The notes under the pieces: generated by a model
Seen by the model: only the letters and a program-made list of their open reading frames with translations
The model's database searches: none
Told to the model about the DNA's origin: nothing
Position numbers and translations under genes: made by a program
In this document: positions 48,973 to 50,295 of the stretch, one piece after another
Layout: each line of letters starts with the position of its first letter
Position numbering within the stretch: the first letter of the stretch is position 1
Assembly (NCBI GenBank): GCA_018063145.1
Contig: JAGOQV010000002.1
Coordinates: 1-50,295 of the forward strand
Reading direction: 5' to 3'
Source: Alphaproteobacteria bacterium
GTDB lineage: Bacteria; Pseudomonadota; Alphaproteobacteria; Micavibrionales; Micavibrionaceae
DNA: 50,295 nt

Positions 48973-49986
48973 TTATCTCCTGAGTGCTGCAAAGTAAGCG
49001 GCGGTTTGGGCAAGGAGATTATGGCGCGGGTCTTCCATATCCTGAAGTGTTCCGTGGTAGGTACCTCTTCCTTTTTGATCATCTCCCGGGAAGGCTGCCT
49101 CCCCATCGACACTCACAATGCGACTTACACAGTCAAACACCATAGTCAAAGGCATAGTCAGGCTGAAAGTCCGAATGGGAGAATCCAAGTAGGGGAAAGC
49201 CGGAACGGTTTCATCTGGTCTGCCAAGATAGGAAATGACAACCGTGTTATCTCTGTCTTTGGGGAGCGGGCCAATGACGGCGCTGGTGTAAGCTATATGC
49301 AAAGGTGAAGGAGGCATTGCCTTGCCCGTTTTTTGAGCCAGACGTCCCCGTACCCTTTCCTCATTCTCACGGTAGATTTTTCTAAAGAGAGACTTTGTGT
49401 CTATAGTCTTTTCTTGGGGATCTGCAACAATCCAACTGTTCGTCGTGGGATCAGTCAGGGCAATTTCCTCAAGCCCTTCTTTGAGCCCACACAAAAGGGG
49501 GTGTCCTGAAGCAAGCCCTGTTGCCTCGTGAAGTTGGTTCGGACGAACAGGCGCGTTTGCCCCACGTCTGATGAGAACAAAAACAGGTTCGGTGTTTTTT
49601 CCACGCTGCTGCAAAACGGGCAGGCATCCGGTCCCTATAGCAACTCGATTTTGCCAAATATCGGTAAGTTTTGTTCGTTGGAGTAACCTATTATCATCTT
49701 CTGTTGCATTCCCGTTCTCTAGCCTGCTTGTCAGATCAATGAACTCTTTGCGGCTCTGGAGTAAAATCCCTCGCACTTTCTCAACGTTCTCAATAAACCC
49801 ATTGGGAAGACTTGGCGGGTTTATAAAAACGGGCCAGTCTTTCGGAACAACAAGACGATAAGCCTCCTGCGTGATTCTTTCGGCATACCCTGAGACAAAG
49901 GCTACGTCTCCGTGAGCAAAGAGAGGGGAATTTTCAAGTTCTTCGTTCGTTACAGGAAAGGTATCTGGAAAGACAACGTATTGCAT
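48973..49986 (-). CDS. Possible degenerate Nudix-like protein
   Basis: From ATG 49986 (AGGAG 5 bases upstream) the product has 337 residues. The middle has VFVLIRRG, then GLASGHPLLCGLKEGLEEIAL, which resembles a Nudix box (G5xE7xREUxEExGU) with Lys for Arg and no first Glu. No signal peptide is seen. The N-terminal 130 residues and the C-terminal 100 residues match nothing I know. The family call is tentative. An alternative is an unrelated protein with a chance match. The frame extends upstream to 50073 but lacks a ribosome site. Confidence 0.5.
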   Translation of the reverse strand: MQYVVFPDTFPVTNEELENSPLFAHGDVAFVSGYAERITQEAYRLVVPKDWPVFINPPSLPNGFIENVEKVRGILLQSRKEFIDLTSRLENGNATEDDNRLLQRTKLTDIWQNRVAIGTGCLPVLQQRGKNTEPVFVLIRRGANAPVRPNQLHEATGLASGHPLLCGLKEGLEEIALTDPTTNSWIVADPQEKTIDTKSLFRKIYRENEERVRGRLAQKTGKAMPPSPLHIAYTSAVIGPLPKDRDNTVVISYLGRPDETVPAFPYLDSPIRTFSLTMPLTMVFDCVSRIVSVDGEAAFPGDDQKGRGTYHGTLQDMEDPRHNLLAQTAAYFAALRR

Positions 49987-50057
49987 ATTTACTCCTACTA
50001 GGGCGACAGAGACGATGATGTTTTCGTAATATTTACCTCCTGCGCTGTCAATATTTT

Positions 50058-50295
50058 TTATAAAAACCGGCAAATGAGGATTTTATCACTGTCCATGCCT
50101 TGCGCCGGAATGCGCACAATGTGGCCATTGCCTGGGGCTACTTCTATGTGGTTTCCTTTGGAATCCAACATTTCAGCCAGAATGACTTCACGATTTTGAC
50201 CTGAAGGGAGAATGAATTCAAGGCGGTCCCCGACTGCAAATTTGTTTTTAACATCGACCGTGATCCAGCCGTTTTCAATCTTCATGGCTTCGCCG
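50058..50295 (-). CDS. C-terminal end of a U32-family peptidase-like protein (YegQ/TrhP type)
   Basis: The frame is open to the window edge, so only the last 78 residues are seen. WITVDVKNKFAVGDRLEFI, LDSKGNHIEVAPGNGHIVRIP and the closing hydrophobic residues match the C-terminal beta-barrel of YegQ-type U32 proteins. E. coli YegQ (TrhP) takes part in 5-hydroxyuridine formation in tRNA. The N-terminal catalytic part lies outside the window, so this call rests on the tail alone. It ends 71 bases before the Nudix-like gene on the same strand. Confidence 0.75.
   Translation of the reverse strand, partial: GEAMKIENGWITVDVKNKFAVGDRLEFILPSGQNREVILAEMLDSKGNHIEVAPGNGHIVRIPAQGMDSDKILICRFL

Overview
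The window looks like a chromosomal segment of an alphaproteobacterium with moderately balanced base composition. Supporting signs are the gene order secY-adk-rpsM-rpsK-rpoA-rplQ without rpsD or rpmJ, a short-lid 190-residue adenylate kinase, L17 with a long Ala/Lys/Pro tail, separate GlyQ and GlyS subunits, and a COG2945-type hydrolase next to a class V aminotransferase-type cysteine desulfurase. The order or family cannot be settled from this sequence alone. I see no tRNA, rRNA, insertion sequence, prophage or CRISPR array.

Layout. (1) 1-1872, minus strand: the start of a small secreted Ala/Pro-rich protein and guaB. (2) 1873-2253: a 381-base gap that holds a run of stem-loops just before rpoB. 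(3) 2254-10791: rpoB and rpoC, ended by a clear intrinsic terminator. The usual rplKAJL genes are not upstream of rpoB here. (4) 10948-25184: a strong promoter, a leader of about 220 nt, then an unbroken str-S10-spc series (rpsL, rpsG, fusA, tuf, rpsJ, rplC, rplD, rplW, rplB, rpsS, rplV, rpsC, rplP, rpmC, rpsQ, rplN, rplX, rplE, rpsN, rpsH, rplF, rplR, rpsE, rpmD, rplO), closed by a terminator-like hairpin. (5) 25359-27278: secY-adk, directly abutting. (6) 27317-30190: a second strong promoter, a leader, then rpsM-rpsK-rpoA-rplQ, with a highly structured 133-base spacer between rpoA and rplQ and a bidirectional terminator at the end.

(7) 30209-50295 is a mosaic of housekeeping genes on both strands: a giant AsmA/YhdP-like envelope protein, a Bcp peroxiredoxin, a COG2945 hydrolase whose nucleophile serine is alanine plus a small unknown gene, a cysteine desulfurase overlapping a [2Fe-2S] ferredoxin, a TyrA-like dehydrogenase, glyQ-glyS, a DUF808 membrane protein, a HAD phosphatase overlapping a YgfZ homologue, a family 9 glycosyltransferase, a lipoprotein, a family 5 solute-binding protein, a divergent macro-domain protein, a PfkB-family kinase, a TetR-like regulator, a degenerate Nudix-like protein, and the tail of a U32 peptidase family gene.

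How it works together: regions 3-6 supply transcription (RpoA, RpoB, RpoC), translation (ribosomal proteins, EF-G, EF-Tu), membrane insertion (SecY) and nucleotide balance (Adk), all growth-coupled. Region 7 adds glycyl-tRNA synthesis, Fe-S chemistry, envelope upkeep and stress functions. I did not find a clearly new protein system. The most promising unexplained signals are RNA-level: the rpoB leader, the rpoA-rplQ spacer with mutually exclusive pairings, and leaders before rpsL and rpsM. In the accessory part, the macro protein and the COG2945 hydrolase seem to have lost residues normally used for catalysis or binding.
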